Shown here in pieces: positions 31,605-39,986 of a stretch of 40,094 nt of DNA. The position numbers and the translations under genes are program-made. Origin of the DNA: an uncultured Eubacteriales bacterium (GTDB lineage Bacteria > Bacillota > Clostridia > Christensenellales > CAG-138); NCBI GenBank assembly GCA_900540495.1, contig UQGA01000018.1, positions 1 to 40,094 of the forward strand, in the 5' to 3' direction. Each line of letters starts with the position of its first letter. Position 1 is the stretch's first letter. The notes under the pieces are model-generated. The model had not been told where the DNA came from. It saw nothing but the letters and a program-made list of their open reading frames with translations, and searched no databases.

Positions 31605-34226
31605 ATGAGCAACCAGATCGAACGACCCGCCGTCGTGGACAGCATGGAAACGCTGACCGTCGCCATCGAGCGCGTGCGCGCGGCGCAGCGGGCCTACGCG
31701 ACGTACACGCAGGAACAGGTGGACGCGATCTTCCGCGCGGCGGCGCTGGCCGCCAACCGGGCGCGCATTCCGCTGGCCAAGCTGGCCGTCGAAGAGACGG
31801 GCATGGGCGTGGTGGAGGATAAGGTCATCAAAAACCACTACGCGGCGGAGTACATCTACAATGCGTACAAGGAGACGCGCACGTGCGGCGTGATCGAAGA
31901 GGACAAGGCGTTCGGCATCCGCAAGATTGCCGAACCGCTCGGCGTGATCGCGGCGGTAATCCCGACCACGAACCCGACTTCGACCGCCATTTTCAAAACG
32001 CTGCTCGCGCTCAAGACGCGCAACGGCATCATCATCAGCCCGCATCCGCGCGCCAAGGGCGCTACGATTGCGGCGGCAAAGCTCGTGCTGGAAGCGGCGG
32101 TGGCCGCGGGCGCACCGGACGGTATCATTGACTGGGTGGATGCGCCGACGCTGGAGCTCAGCAACCGCGTCATGCACGAGGCGGATATCATCCTTGCCAC
32201 GGGAGGTCCCGGCATGGTGCGCGCCGCCTATTCCTCCGGCAAGCCGGCCATCGGCGTGGGCGCGGGCAATACGCCTGCGGTCATCGACTCGAGCGCCGAT
32301 ATCCTGCTGGCGGTCAGCTCCATCATCCATTCCAAGACGTTTGACAACGGCATGATCTGCGCGTCCGAGCAGTCGGTCATCGTGGTCGACGACGTGTACG
32401 ACGCCGTGCGCGCGGAGTTTGAAAAGCGCGGCTGCTATTTCCTCCTGCCGGACGAGATCGAGCGGGTGCGCAAGACCATCCTCATCAACGGCTCGCTCAA
32501 CGCCCGGATCGTCGGGCAGAGCGCCTGCACGATCGCCTCGATGGCGGGCGTGGAAGTCCCGGCGGGCACGAAGATCCTCATCGGCGAGGTCGAGAGCGTC
32601 GATCCTGCCGAGGAGTTCGCGCATGAGAAGCTCTCCCCGGTGCTGGCGATGTACCGGGCGGCCTCGTTCGAGGATGCGGCGGCCAAGGCGGAGCGGCTTG
32701 TGGAGGACGGGGGCCTCGGGCACACCTCGTCGCTCTATGTCAACGCCGTGACCGCGCGGGACAAGATCGAGCAGTTCTCCGCCCGCATGAAGACGTGCCG
32801 CGTGCTGGTCAACACGCCTTCGTCGCACGGCGGCATCGGCGACCTGTACAACTTCAAGCTCGCGCCCTCGCTCACGCTCGGCTGCGGCTCGTGGGGCGGC
32901 AATTCCGTGTCGGAGAACGTGGGCGTCAAGCACCTCATCAACATCAAGACCGTGGCCGAAAGGAGAGAGAACATGCTGTGGTTCCGTGCGCCGGAAAAGG
33001 TGTACATCAAGAAGGGATGCCTGCCGGTGGCGCTGCGGGAGCTGCATACCGATCTGCATCGCAAAAAGGTCTTCCTTGTAACGGATACTTTCCTGTATAA
33101 TAATGGATATACCAAGCCCATCACCGATGCGCTGGATCAGATGGGCATCGTCCACACCACGTTCTACGACGTGGCGCCGGACCCGACGCTCGCCTGTGCG
33201 CGCGAGGGCGCCAAGCAGATGCGTGCGTTCGAGCCGGACTGCATCATCGCCGTGGGCGGCGGTTCCGCGATGGACGCCGGCAAGATCATGTGGGTGCTGT
33301 ACGAACACCCCGAAGCGGACTTCCTCGACATGGCCATGCGCTTCTCGGACATCCGCAAGCGCGTGTACAAGTTCCCGAAGATGGGCGAAAAGGCGTACTT
33401 CATCGCCGTGCCCACCTCCGCCGGTACGGGCAGCGAGGTGACGCCGTTTGCCGTCATCACCGACGAGCGCACGGGCGTGAAGTATCCGCTTGCGGATTAC
33501 GAGCTGATGCCGGACATGGCCATCGTGGACGCGGACATGATGATGAACGCGCCCAAGGGGCTCACCAGCGCGTCGGGCATCGACGCGGTGACGCACGCGC
33601 TCGAGGCGTACGCCTCCATGCTGGCGACGGATTACACCGACGGGCTGGCGTTGCGCGCGTTGCAGACGATCTTTGCCTACCTGCCGCGCGCCTATGAAAA
33701 CGGGGCGAACGACCCGGTGGCGCGTGAAAAGATGGCCAACGCCGCAACCATGGCGGGCATGGCGTTCGCCAATGCGTTTCTCGGCGTGTGCCACTCCATG
33801 GCGCACAAGCTCGGCGCGTTTTTCCACCTGCCGCACGGCGTTGCCAACGCGCTGATGATCGACGAGGTGCTCCGCTTCAACGCGGCGGAAGCGCCCGCCA
33901 AGATGGGGACGTTCCCGCAGTACGACCATCCGCATACGCTCCGGCGCTATGCGGAGGTGGCCGAAGCGCTCGGCATCGCCGGCGCGACGGACGAGGAGAA
34001 GCTCGGCGGCCTGATCGCCGCCGTGGACGCGCTCAAGGCGCGCGTGGGCATCAAGCCGTGCATCCGCGACTACGGCGTAGACGAAGACGAATTCCTGACC
34101 CGGCTCGACGAGATGTCCGAGCAGGCCTTCGACGACCAGTGCACCGGCGCGAACCCGCGCTACCCGCTGATCAGCGAGATCCGGCAGATGTACCTGAACG
34201 CATATTACGGCGCCAAGGAGGAGTGA
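31605..34226 (+). CDS. adhE: bifunctional acetaldehyde-CoA/alcohol dehydrogenase
   Basis: An 873-aa fusion. Residues 1-440 are a CoA-acylating aldehyde dehydrogenase with VIPTTNPTSTAIFKTL, the catalytic Cys in NGMICASEQS (near 245) and the linker SWGGNSVSENV. Residues 450-873 are an iron-dependent alcohol dehydrogenase with GGGSAMDAGK, PTSAGTGSEVTPF and the metal-binding His cluster in GVCHSMAHKLGAFFHLPHG. It reduces acetyl-CoA to ethanol in two NADH-consuming steps and usually assembles into spirosomes. AGGAGGAA precedes the ATG. It is the first gene of a co-directional run leading to the hydrogenases, which places ethanol and hydrogen formation, two alternative electron sinks, in one locus. 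Confidence 0.98.
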   Translation: MSNQIERPAVVDSMETLTVAIERVRAAQRAYATYTQEQVDAIFRAAALAANRARIPLAKLAVEETGMGVVEDKVIKNHYAAEYIYNAYKETRTCGVIEEDKAFGIRKIAEPLGVIAAVIPTTNPTSTAIFKTLLALKTRNGIIISPHPRAKGATIAAAKLVLEAAVAAGAPDGIIDWVDAPTLELSNRVMHEADIILATGGPGMVRAAYSSGKPAIGVGAGNTPAVIDSSADILLAVSSIIHSKTFDNGMICASEQSVIVVDDVYDAVRAEFEKRGCYFLLPDEIERVRKTILINGSLNARIVGQSACTIASMAGVEVPAGTKILIGEVESVDPAEEFAHEKLSPVLAMYRAASFEDAAAKAERLVEDGGLGHTSSLYVNAVTARDKIEQFSARMKTCRVLVNTPSSHGGIGDLYNFKLAPSLTLGCGSWGGNSVSENVGVKHLINIKTVAERRENMLWFRAPEKVYIKKGCLPVALRELHTDLHRKKVFLVTDTFLYNNGYTKPITDALDQMGIVHTTFYDVAPDPTLACAREGAKQMRAFEPDCIIAVGGGSAMDAGKIMWVLYEHPEADFLDMAMRFSDIRKRVYKFPKMGEKAYFIAVPTSAGTGSEVTPFAVITDERTGVKYPLADYELMPDMAIVDADMMMNAPKGLTSASGIDAVTHALEAYASMLATDYTDGLALRALQTIFAYLPRAYENGANDPVAREKMANAATMAGMAFANAFLGVCHSMAHKLGAFFHLPHGVANALMIDEVLRFNAAEAPAKMGTFPQYDHPHTLRRYAEVAEALGIAGATDEEKLGGLIAAVDALKARVGIKPCIRDYGVDEDEFLTRLDEMSEQAFDDQCTGANPRYPLISEIRQMYLNAYYGAKEE

Positions 34227-34230
34227 ACAG

Positions 34231-34980
34231 ATGGAATTTGAAAGGGTATTGGCGGTTCGCACCAATAAGACGATCTACCGCGACGGCGAACGGGCCGTGA
34301 AGGTGTTCGGCGATGGCTTCAAGGAATCCGATATTCTCAACGAGGCGCTCAACCATGCGCGCGCGGAGGAGACGGGCCTGCCCGTGCCCGCGCTGCTCGA
34401 GGTCTGCAAGATCGAGGGCAAGTGGGCCATCATCACGCAGTTCATCGCGGGCAAGACGCTGGCGCGGCGCATGGACGAGGAGCCGGCGCGCCGCGAGGAG
34501 TTTCTCGAGCGGTTCGTTTCGCTGCAACTCGAAGTGCAGGGGAAGCGCTCGCCGCTGATGAACCGGCTGCACGACAAGATGTACCGCAAGATCACCGAGG
34601 CCGAGCTGACGGACGCGACGAAGTTCGAGCTGCACAAGCGGCTTTCGACGCTGCCGGCGCGCGCGAGCGTCTGCCACGGCGACTTTAACCCGAGCAACAT
34701 CATTCTGACCGACGACGGCCGGGCCTACATCCTGGACTGGTCGCACGTCACGCAGGGGACCGGCGCGGCGGACGCGGCGCGCACCTTCCTGCTGTTCTCG
34801 CTTGAGAACAAGCCGGACCTTGCGGAACGGTATCTTTCGCTGTATTGTAAGAAGGCGGGCGTTCAGCGCGCCGACGTGCAGCGGTGGATTCCCATTGTGG
34901 CGGCGTCCCAGTCGGTCAAGGGCCGTCCCGAGGAGCGCGAGCTGCTGCTTCGCTGGGCGGACGTGGCCGAGTACCAATAA
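34231..34980 (+). CDS. APH/choline-kinase-fold phosphotransferase
   Basis: A 249-aa kinase-like protein. An N-terminal lobe carries a Lys candidate in RAVKVFGDGF and a hinge-like AIITQFIAGKTL. The catalytic loop is VCHGDFNPSNII near residue 148 (Brenner-type HxDxxxxN), and the metal Asp lies in AYILDWSHVTQG. This is the aminoglycoside phosphotransferase/choline kinase fold; the substrate may be a small molecule, and protein substrates are possible. It starts 4 bp after adhE with AAGGAGG inside the adhE end, so the two are co-transcribed. Being next to a hydrogenase sensor and a PP2C phosphatase, it could be the kinase arm of a switch; this is inference. Confidence 0.85.
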   Translation: MEFERVLAVRTNKTIYRDGERAVKVFGDGFKESDILNEALNHARAEETGLPVPALLEVCKIEGKWAIITQFIAGKTLARRMDEEPARREEFLERFVSLQLEVQGKRSPLMNRLHDKMYRKITEAELTDATKFELHKRLSTLPARASVCHGDFNPSNIILTDDGRAYILDWSHVTQGTGAADAARTFLLFSLENKPDLAERYLSLYCKKAGVQRADVQRWIPIVAASQSVKGRPEERELLLRWADVAEYQ

Positions 34981-35024
34981 GCGGCACACAGGCACATCAC
35001 GGAATATACGGGAGGAAACAGACC

Positions 35025-35264
35025 ATGACGATCACCATCTGCATCGGCAGCTCGTGCCACCTCAAGGGCGCGCGCGAGGTCGTGGAAGAGATCCAGCGGC
35101 AGATCGCCGAGCGCAAGCTCGAAGATCAGATCAACCTGACCGGCGCATTCTGCATGGGCAACTGCGTCAACGGCGTGAGCGTCAAGCTCGACGGGGAGCT
35201 GTTCTCCGTCCATCCGGAGACGGCAAGGGATTTCTTCGAGAACGAAGTCATGAGCCGCCTGTGA
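35025..35264 (+). CDS. 2Fe-2S thioredoxin-like ferredoxin (NuoE/HydC-like)
   Basis: A 79-aa protein with the cysteine pattern C-X4-C ... C-X3-C of thioredoxin-like 2Fe-2S ferredoxins (Cys6, Cys11, Cys43, Cys47; CIGSSC and FCMGNC). It is equivalent to the C-terminal domain of NuoE without its N-terminal helical part. In hydrogenase and bifurcating clusters such subunits pass electrons between flavin and ferredoxin sites. GGAGGAAA precedes the ATG. The thioesterase gene overlaps its end by 4 bp (GTGA). As no NuoF-type flavoprotein is encoded in the window, its partner here may be the hydrogenase-like sensor. Confidence 0.88.
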   Translation: MTITICIGSSCHLKGAREVVEEIQRQIAERKLEDQINLTGAFCMGNCVNGVSVKLDGELFSVHPETARDFFENEVMSRL

Positions 35265-35671
35265 GCGGGCAGGCGGAACGGGAATTGCACATCGGCGTGC
35301 GCGGCAAAGCCGCGTGCGCCGTTTGCGCGCAAAATACCGCGTCGGCCATGGGCAGCGGCGACCTGCCCGTGTTCGCCACGCCCGCGCTTGCGGCGTGCAT
35401 GGAGCGCGCGGCTGCCGACAGCGTGCGCAATCTCCTTCCGGCGGGGCGCACGACGGTTGGCGTGCGGCTGTCGCTCGCGCACACGGCGGCCACGCCCGTG
35501 GGCATGGAGGTGCGCTGCGAGAGCGAGCTGGTGGCCATGGACGGGCGGCTGTTGACGTTTTCGATCGTGGGGTACGACGACGCGGGCGAGATCGGCCGCG
35601 CCGAACACGTGCGGGCGATCGTGGATGCGGAACGGTTTTTAGCAAAAACGGAGGGGAAGCGGGACCTATGA
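35261..35671 (+). CDS. hotdog-fold thioesterase, fluoroacetyl-CoA thioesterase (FlK)-like
   Basis: A 136-aa single-domain hotdog protein. The GTG start at 35261 overlaps the previous stop as GTGA, and its own TGA overlaps the next ATG. Thr40 in VFATPAL, Glu48 in ACMERAA and His74 in LSLAHTAATPVG match the catalytic Thr/Glu/His of FlK with identical spacing. It probably hydrolyses a small acyl-CoA. Residues 15-30 (KAACAVCAQNTASAMGSG) replace the usual short N-terminus and carry two Cys. It may set acyl-CoA levels around AdhE or produce a signal. The role in a hydrogenase operon is unknown. Confidence 0.82.
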   Translation: MSGQAERELHIGVRGKAACAVCAQNTASAMGSGDLPVFATPALAACMERAAADSVRNLLPAGRTTVGVRLSLAHTAATPVGMEVRCESELVAMDGRLLTFSIVGYDDAGEIGRAEHVRAIVDAERFLAKTEGKRDL

Positions 35672-37344
35672 GCGAATGTATCCAGTTCAAATCGGCCAAC
35701 TGCAAGGATTGCCACAAGTGCATCCGGCATTGCCCGGTCAAATCGATCCGGTTTTCGAACCATCAGGCGAACATCGACGGCGACGAATGCATCCTGTGCG
35801 GCAACTGTTTTGTGGTCTGCCCGCAAAACGCCAAGCAGATCCGCAACGATGTGCCGGCTGCCCGGGCGCTGCTCGCCTCCGGCGCGCCGGTCTATGTCAG
35901 CCTTGCGCCGTCGTTTGTGGCCAACTACCCGGGCGCAACGCTTGCGGCGATGGACGCGGCGCTGCAAAAGCTGGGCTTTGCAGGCGCGGAGGAGACGGCG
36001 CTTGGCGCGACGGTCGTCAAGCGCGAGTACGACCGCATGACGCACGACGGGGCGCACAGCGTCATCCTTTCCTCCTGCTGTCACACGGTCAATCTGCTTA
36101 TCCAGAAGTATTATCCGCAGGCGCTGCCGTATCTGGCGCACGTGCTCTCCCCCATGCAGGCGCACTGCACGTCGCTCAAACAGCGCCATCCGGGCGCAAA
36201 AACCGTGTTCATCGGGCCGTGCATCTCCAAAAAGGATGAGGCCGAGAGGTATCCCGGCATCGTGGACTGCGCGCTCACGTTTGAGGAGCTGACCGCCTGG
36301 CTGGCCGAGGCGGGCGTGACGGTTGCGCCGGCGGCGGACGAGACGGCCGCCGGGCGGGCGCGCCTGTTCCCGACGACGGGGGGCATCCTGCGTTCGATGG
36401 CGGCGGACAATCCGGATTATACCTATCTTGCGGTGGACGGCGTGGAGAACTGCATGCGCGTGCTCGAGGACGTGATCGACGGCAAGATCGACCATTGCTT
36501 CATCGAGATGAGCGCCTGCGTGGGAAGCTGCATCGGCGGGCCGGCCATGGATCGCAGCCGGCGCGCGCCGGTGAGCGAATTCCGCGCGGTGGACCGCTAT
36601 GCGGGCCGGGAGGATTTCCCCGTGCCGCAGCCGGAGCCGGCGGCGCTCGAAAAGCGCATGGAGGAGCTGGACGTGCGGCGCGTGGCGCCCGGCAGCGCCG
36701 CCATCGAGGCCATCCTGCACGAGATGGGCAAGTTCACGCCGGAACAGGAGCTCAACTGCGGCTCCTGCGGCTACAACACCTGCCGCGAAAAGGCGGCCGC
36801 CGTGCTGCAGGGCAAGGCGGAGCTGTCGATGTGCCTGCCGTACCTGGCGGAAAAAGCGCAGTCGTTCTCCGAAAGCATCATCCGCAGCACGCCCAACGCG
36901 ATTCTCGTGCTCAACGAGGCGCTGGAGATCCGTCAGATCAACAACGCCGCCTGCCATCTGCTGCAGGTCGACGATCCGCACGCCATCATCGGCGAGCCGG
37001 TCATGCGCCTGCTCGACCCGCTGCCCTTCCTCGAAATGCAGCGCAGCGGCCGGCCCCTGCAGCAGCAGCGCATCCATCTGGAGGCGTATAAGAAGCACGT
37101 GGACCAGACGCTCGTGCTCGACCGCAGCAGCCGCCTCATCATCTGCATCATGCGCGACGTAACGGAGGAGGAGGCGCAGCGCGAGGCGCGCACGTCGCTC
37201 AGCCGCACGACCATCGAGGTGACCGACCGCGTGATTGAAAAGCAGATGCGCACCGTGCAGGAGATTGCGTCGCTTCTGGGCGAGACCACGGCGGAGACCA
37301 AGGTGGCGCTGACCAGGCTCAAGGAGTCTTTGCGCTATGAGTGA
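35668..37344 (+). CDS. sensory-type [FeFe] hydrogenase (group C, HydS-like) with PAS domain
   Basis: 558 aa, ATGA-coupled to the thioesterase. Residues 12-22 and 41-51 bind two 4Fe-4S clusters (C-x2-C-x2-C-x3-C and C-x2-C-x2-C-x3-C). The H-cluster domain follows with L1 as SSCCHTVN (usually TSCCP), L2 as GPCISKKDE and L3 as EMSACVGSCIGG, so the cluster-ligand cysteines are kept while surrounding residues differ from catalytic enzymes. Near residue 370 a Fes-type motif CGSCGYNTC...C adds another 4Fe-4S site. A PAS domain (about 410-510: IIRSTPNAILVLNEALEIRQINNAA) and a helical tail end the protein. This matches HydS-like hydrogenases thought to sense H2 or redox state and signal through the adjacent PP2C phosphatase. 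Confidence 0.9.
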   Translation: MSECIQFKSANCKDCHKCIRHCPVKSIRFSNHQANIDGDECILCGNCFVVCPQNAKQIRNDVPAARALLASGAPVYVSLAPSFVANYPGATLAAMDAALQKLGFAGAEETALGATVVKREYDRMTHDGAHSVILSSCCHTVNLLIQKYYPQALPYLAHVLSPMQAHCTSLKQRHPGAKTVFIGPCISKKDEAERYPGIVDCALTFEELTAWLAEAGVTVAPAADETAAGRARLFPTTGGILRSMAADNPDYTYLAVDGVENCMRVLEDVIDGKIDHCFIEMSACVGSCIGGPAMDRSRRAPVSEFRAVDRYAGREDFPVPQPEPAALEKRMEELDVRRVAPGSAAIEAILHEMGKFTPEQELNCGSCGYNTCREKAAAVLQGKAELSMCLPYLAEKAQSFSESIIRSTPNAILVLNEALEIRQINNAACHLLQVDDPHAIIGEPVMRLLDPLPFLEMQRSGRPLQQQRIHLEAYKKHVDQTLVLDRSSRLIICIMRDVTEEEAQREARTSLSRTTIEVTDRVIEKQMRTVQEIASLLGETTAETKVALTRLKESLRYE

Positions 37345-38509
37345 GCTCTGCACGGACATCGGATTCGTTTCCGCCAACAAATTTGGCGAGCAGCTCTGCG
37401 GCGACCACGTGGAACTGATCGAGCAGGAGAGCGGCGTGACCGTCGTGCTGGCCGACGGGCTGGGCAGCGGCGTCAAGGCGAACATCCTGTCCACGCTCAC
37501 GTCCAAGATCCTCTCGACGATGATCGCCGGCGGCCTGTCCGTGGAGGACAGCGTGCGCACCGTGGCGGCGACGCTGCCGGTGTGCGAGGTGCGCAAGGTC
37601 GCCTATTCCACGTTCACCATCATCCGCATCGTGGACAACCGCGAAGCGGAGCTCATCCAGTATGATAACCCGCGCGTCATTCTGCTGCACGAGGGCAAAA
37701 GCGTCGATTACCCGCAGCAGGAACAGGTGGTGGACGGCAAGCGCATCTTCAAATCCCGCGTTCCGCTCGAAGAGGGGGATGTGTTCATGGCCATGAGCGA
37801 CGGCGCCATCCATGCCGGCGTGGGGCTTGCGCTCAACTTCGGCTGGCAGCGGGAGGAGATTGCCGCCTTCCTTGAGACCGTGTACGACGGTTCGTTCACG
37901 GCCAAGACGCTCGCGGCCATGCTCGTGGGCGAGTGTACACGGCTCTACGACGGCAAACCGGGCGACGACACCACCGCCTGCGCCGTGCGCATCCGCCGCC
38001 GCCGCACCGTGAACCTGATGATCGGACCGCCGTCCAATCCGGCCGACCTGCAGACCATGCAGGAAAAGTTTTTCACCACGGAGGGCAAGCACATCGTCTG
38101 CGGCGGCACCACGAGCACCCTCGCAGCCGAATACCTGCACAAGCCGCTCGACACGAGCCTGCCGCTCTACCTCGACCCGGAGATCCCGCCCACGGCGCGC
38201 ATCGAAGGCGTCGACCTTGTGACCGAGGGCGTCATCACGTTCAGCCGCGTGCTCGAGTATGCGACCGACTACCTGAAGAACAACGAGCGATATACCGACT
38301 GGAGCTACAAGAAGGACGGCGCTTCCCAGATTGCCCGGCTGCTGTTTGAGGAGGCGACCGACGTAAACTTTTTCGTCGGCAGGGCGGTCAACCCGGCGCA
38401 TCAGAACCCGGACCTGCCGATCGGGTTCAGCATCAAGATGCACCTGGTCGAGGGCGTCGCCAATGCGCTGCGCGAGATGGGCAAGCGCATCGTCGTCAAC
38501 TATTACTGA
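37337..38509 (+). CDS. SpoIIE/PP2C-family serine phosphatase with C-terminal extension
   Basis: 390 aa, overlapping the sensor gene by 8 bp. Residues 1-220 form a PP2C domain: VVLADGLGSGVKAN (first metal Asp), VFMAMSDGAIHAG, and GDDTTACAVRIRR (last metal Asp). From about residue 225 a further 165 residues (LMIGPPSNPADLQTMQEKFF; GGTTSTLAAEYL) form a domain I do not recognise, seemingly specific to phosphatases paired with sensory hydrogenases. There is no transmembrane part. It should dephosphorylate a Ser/Thr phosphoprotein under control of the hydrogenase sensor. Confidence 0.88.
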   Translation: MSELCTDIGFVSANKFGEQLCGDHVELIEQESGVTVVLADGLGSGVKANILSTLTSKILSTMIAGGLSVEDSVRTVAATLPVCEVRKVAYSTFTIIRIVDNREAELIQYDNPRVILLHEGKSVDYPQQEQVVDGKRIFKSRVPLEEGDVFMAMSDGAIHAGVGLALNFGWQREEIAAFLETVYDGSFTAKTLAAMLVGECTRLYDGKPGDDTTACAVRIRRRRTVNLMIGPPSNPADLQTMQEKFFTTEGKHIVCGGTTSTLAAEYLHKPLDTSLPLYLDPEIPPTARIEGVDLVTEGVITFSRVLEYATDYLKNNERYTDWSYKKDGASQIARLLFEEATDVNFFVGRAVNPAHQNPDLPIGFSIKMHLVEGVANALREMGKRIVVNYY

Positions 38510-38549
38510 GCCGGGCCCGCGCACGCGGGACGGGAAGGGGAGGCAGGGT

Positions 38550-39986
38550 ATGCGCAAATTTGACACCAAGGTACAATATCTCAAATACAAAGTGCTGCGC
38601 GAGGTGGTGCGCCTTGCGTATGCGGACGAGCTGTCGACGCACGCCATCGACATTCCCAAAACCATTATCCCGGGCAAAACGCCCACCATGCGCTGCTGTG
38701 TGTACAAGGAGCGCGCCATCCTTGCCGAGCGCGTAAAGCTCGCCATGGGCGGCGACCGCGCCAATCCGAACGTCATCGAGGTGCTGGACATCGCCTGCGA
38801 CGACTGCCCGGTCAGCGGCCACGTGGTCACGGAGGCCTGCCGCGGCTGCATCGCGCACCGCTGCGAGGATGTCTGCAAGCGCGGCGCCATTTCGTTCGAC
38901 GCGCACCAGAAGGCGCACATCGATAAGAGCAAATGCGTCGAGTGCGGCGCCTGCGCGCACGTATGCCCGTATGGCGCCATCAAGGAACAGACGCGCCCGT
39001 GCGAGCGCGCCTGCAAGGTCAAGGCCATCTCCCGCGGCGAGGACGGCAGCGCCCACATCGATAACGACAAATGTATTTCCTGCGGCGCCTGCGTGTATCA
39101 GTGCCCGTTCGGCGCGATCGCGGACAAGTCGTTCCTGCTGGATGTCATCGCGCTTTTGCGCGGCAGCCGGGGCGGCGAAGCGTACAAGGTATACGCGGTC
39201 GTGGCGCCGTCGATCTCCAGCCAGTTCGTATACGCCAGGCTCGGGCAGGTCGTCGAGGGGCTTCGGGCGCTCGGCTTTTTCCACGTGGTCGAGGCCGCGC
39301 TCGGCGCGGACATGGTGGCCTATGCCGAAGCGGCGGAACTGGCGGAAAAGGGCTTTTTAACCAGTTCCTGCTGCCCTGCGTTCGTGGCCTACATCGAAAA
39401 ACAGTTTCCTTCGCTTGTGGAGCATGTCTCGCACAACCTCTCGCCGGCGGCGACAATCGCGCAGTATATCAAGAAGACGGAACCGGAAGCCCACGTCGTG
39501 TTTATCGGGCCGTGTACGGCCAAAAAGATGGAGTTTCAAAAGGAGAGCGTTCGGCCGTACATCGACAGCGTGATCACGTTCGAGGAACTGCAGGCGTTGT
39601 TTGACGGCGCGGGCGTCGACATCACCTCCCTCGGCGAGGGCGTGCTCGACAACGCCTCCTATTACGGCCGTATCTTTGCGCGCAGCGGCGGCCTTTCCGA
39701 TGCGGTGGCAGAGGCGCTCCGGGAGCAGGGTCTGGACGGGTCGTTTGCGCTGCAGGCGGTGCCCTGCGACGGCATCGAGGCCTGCCGCACCGCGCTGCTC
39801 AAAGCCAGGGCCGGCCGGAAGGTGCTCGGCGGGAACTTCATCGAGGGCATGGCCTGCACCGGCGGATGCATCGGCGGCGCGGGCTGCCTTACCCATGGGG
39901 AAAAGAACAAGGAGGAGGTCAACAAATACGGCCAAGAGGCGATGGAAAAGACCATTTCCGACGCCATCTCCCTTCTCTCACTCTGA
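38550..39986 (+). CDS. [FeFe] hydrogenase, catalytic, group B-like
   Basis: A 478-aa protein from the ATG at 38550, preceded by GGGGAGGCAGGG; upstream open sequence overlaps the phosphatase gene and is rejected. The N-terminal 190 residues are rich in cysteine with several 4Fe-4S sites (CRGCIAHRCEDVC; CVECGACAHVCPYGAI; CISCGACVYQCPFGAI). The H-cluster domain has L1 FLTSSCCPAF, L2 IGPCTAKKMEF and L3 EGMACTGGCIGG, all ligands present, so it is expected to bind the H-cluster. Ferredoxin-linked H2 production or uptake is likely. The short 40-bp gap to the phosphatase places it in the same operon. Maturases HydE, HydF and HydG are not in the window. Confidence 0.9.
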   Translation: MRKFDTKVQYLKYKVLREVVRLAYADELSTHAIDIPKTIIPGKTPTMRCCVYKERAILAERVKLAMGGDRANPNVIEVLDIACDDCPVSGHVVTEACRGCIAHRCEDVCKRGAISFDAHQKAHIDKSKCVECGACAHVCPYGAIKEQTRPCERACKVKAISRGEDGSAHIDNDKCISCGACVYQCPFGAIADKSFLLDVIALLRGSRGGEAYKVYAVVAPSISSQFVYARLGQVVEGLRALGFFHVVEAALGADMVAYAEAAELAEKGFLTSSCCPAFVAYIEKQFPSLVEHVSHNLSPAATIAQYIKKTEPEAHVVFIGPCTAKKMEFQKESVRPYIDSVITFEELQALFDGAGVDITSLGEGVLDNASYYGRIFARSGGLSDAVAEALREQGLDGSFALQAVPCDGIEACRTALLKARAGRKVLGGNFIEGMACTGGCIGGAGCLTHGEKNKEEVNKYGQEAMEKTISDAISLLSL

